From Dactylonectria macrodidyma (taxonomy: Eukaryota > Ascomycota > Sordariomycetes > Hypocreales > Nectriaceae), in contig JAGMUV010000058.1 in NCBI GenBank assembly GCA_020744425.1, positions 48,491-112,490 of the forward strand: a DNA stretch of 64,000 nt. Direction: 5' to 3'. The position numbers and the translations under genes are program-made. Each line of letters begins with the position of its first letter. The stretch's first letter is position 1. Positions 63,314-64,000 of the stretch are shown piece after piece. A model generated the notes under the pieces. The model was given only the letters and a program-made list of their open reading frames with translations. It was not told the DNA's origin and searched no databases.

Positions 63314-64000
63314 CTATATTATTGCGCATTGTGCGGATGGGTGCAATAATGATAACCGGGCCTCGTTTACTGTTCTCCCGCACAATTGTTCCAGCCTAGC
63401 CTCGCCATCAAACATTTCCTGTGGTATTTTATTCCCGACTATGTCCTGCACCCGTGCCTTTGACAGCAACATAATACCATCCAGCGATTTGCACCGCGAT
63501 AGCTGCACATACAGGCTGTACGGATCGCACTTTCCCGGCTCCAGTTGTCCAGTTGTCGTATTCAGCTTTGTTCCGGTTCCTCGCAGCTCCAGCGCAATCT
63601 CGAGGAGGGTTTCGCCTTGGATTTTGTAATCGGTGCATGCGAACGCTGCAGTGCAGGGAAGTCCTCGGCGGCTCACTTCGTGCCTCTGCCAAGGCCGCTT
63701 CTTGGCCCTCTTCTTCTTCTCGATGGGTATTTGGGCACTTGTTGGAGTAAGCAGGACCGTGCCTGGTGGCAGGTCATCAAACTTGAACTTCTTGGTTGAC
63801 TCGGATAACAGGATAAGGCCGGCAGGTGGTCCAAAGTGGAGGATAATGTTCGGGGCGAGTTGATACCCTGGGAATCTCTTGGCGTCTGGTATAACTTCCA
63901 GTGCTTTGTACTTGGCCCCGTTTACGAGCTTGAGGCCTGGGTTTATATTCTTGGTCACTACCACCGGCATGCCAGGCACGAACATGAACGTGGCCGGCAC
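63314..64000 (-). CDS. PIF1-like helicase, C-terminal part (runs off the window)
   Basis: 228 residues of the C-terminal half of a PIF1/Helitron-like helicase; the N-terminus lies beyond 64000. Recognisable are FVPGMPVVVTKNINPGLKLVNGA (oligonucleotide-binding region before the last motifs), FACTDYKIQGETL (motif V-like) and YVQLSRCKSLDGIMLL (motif VI). It differs clearly from the helicase at 59.7-62.3 kb and points the opposite way, so it belongs to another element or to a host PIF1-like family. Confidence 0.75.
   Translation of the reverse strand: MPATFMFVPGMPVVVTKNINPGLKLVNGAKYKALEVIPDAKRFPGYQLAPNIILHFGPPAGLILLSESTKKFKFDDLPPGTVLLTPTSAQIPIEKKKRAKKRPWQRHEVSRRGLPCTAAFACTDYKIQGETLLEIALELRGTGTKLNTTTGQLEPGKCDPYSLYVQLSRCKSLDGIMLLSKARVQDIVGNKIPQEMFDGEARLEQLCGRTVNEARLSLLHPSAQCAII

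Overview
This window is nuclear DNA of a filamentous ascomycete (Pezizomycotina, most likely a plant-associated Sordariomycete). The genes have short introns (about 45-130 bp) with GTRNGT donors, CTRAY-type branch sites and YAG acceptors. They encode fungus-specific families: a Zn2Cys6 regulator, a SAT4/Pth11-like receptor and Dal5-type MFS. Long AT-rich, TpA-saturated blocks look like repeat-induced point mutation (RIP). The species cannot be named from the sequence alone.

Left third (1-26 kb): a transposon graveyard with a few live-looking insertions. In the AT-rich background are several pogo/Fot1-family DNA elements (one intact at 3.3-5.2 kb, two RIP-ruined), about 430-bp MITEs sharing their bipartite terminal-repeat architecture, solo LTRs with perfect 5-bp target duplications, a RIP-ruined Gypsy pol, a miniature LTR element (TRIM) and a complete, apparently young Copia element (5350-10918). 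Its gag and pol lie in one frame, separated by a single UGA. A second, unrelated and intact Fot1-type element lies at 24.2-26.0 kb. Many insertions are nested, so their relative ages can be read. A decayed sugar-transporter pseudogene sits between two RIP blocks.

Middle (26-56 kb): normal-composition DNA with a cluster that looks like a catabolic unit for a plant glycoside or polysaccharide. It holds a secreted type-B carboxylesterase (-), secreted GH3 (+), SAT4 receptor-like protein (+), GH43 (-), Zn2Cys6 regulator (+), secreted GH106-like rhamnosidase (+), secreted tannase/feruloyl esterase (-), leaderless GH3 (-) and a Dal5-family transporter (-). A working model is: secreted esterases and glycosidases trim the substrate, the transporter imports a product, leaderless GH3/GH43 finish it, and the receptor and regulator control the set. 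A 13-bp motif, CGGSCCGGTAGCR, lies upstream of four of these genes (GH43, GH106, tannase, MFS). Its core recurs upstream of the receptor and twice more in the GH106 promoter. This is the most interesting lead in the window.

Right end (56-64 kb): a decayed transcription-factor relic, a hAT element with an intact transposase ORF and TATGGAAT-rich ends, a Helitron helicase truncated exactly at the hAT end, a 37-bp minisatellite, and the C-terminus of a second PIF1-type helicase running off the edge.
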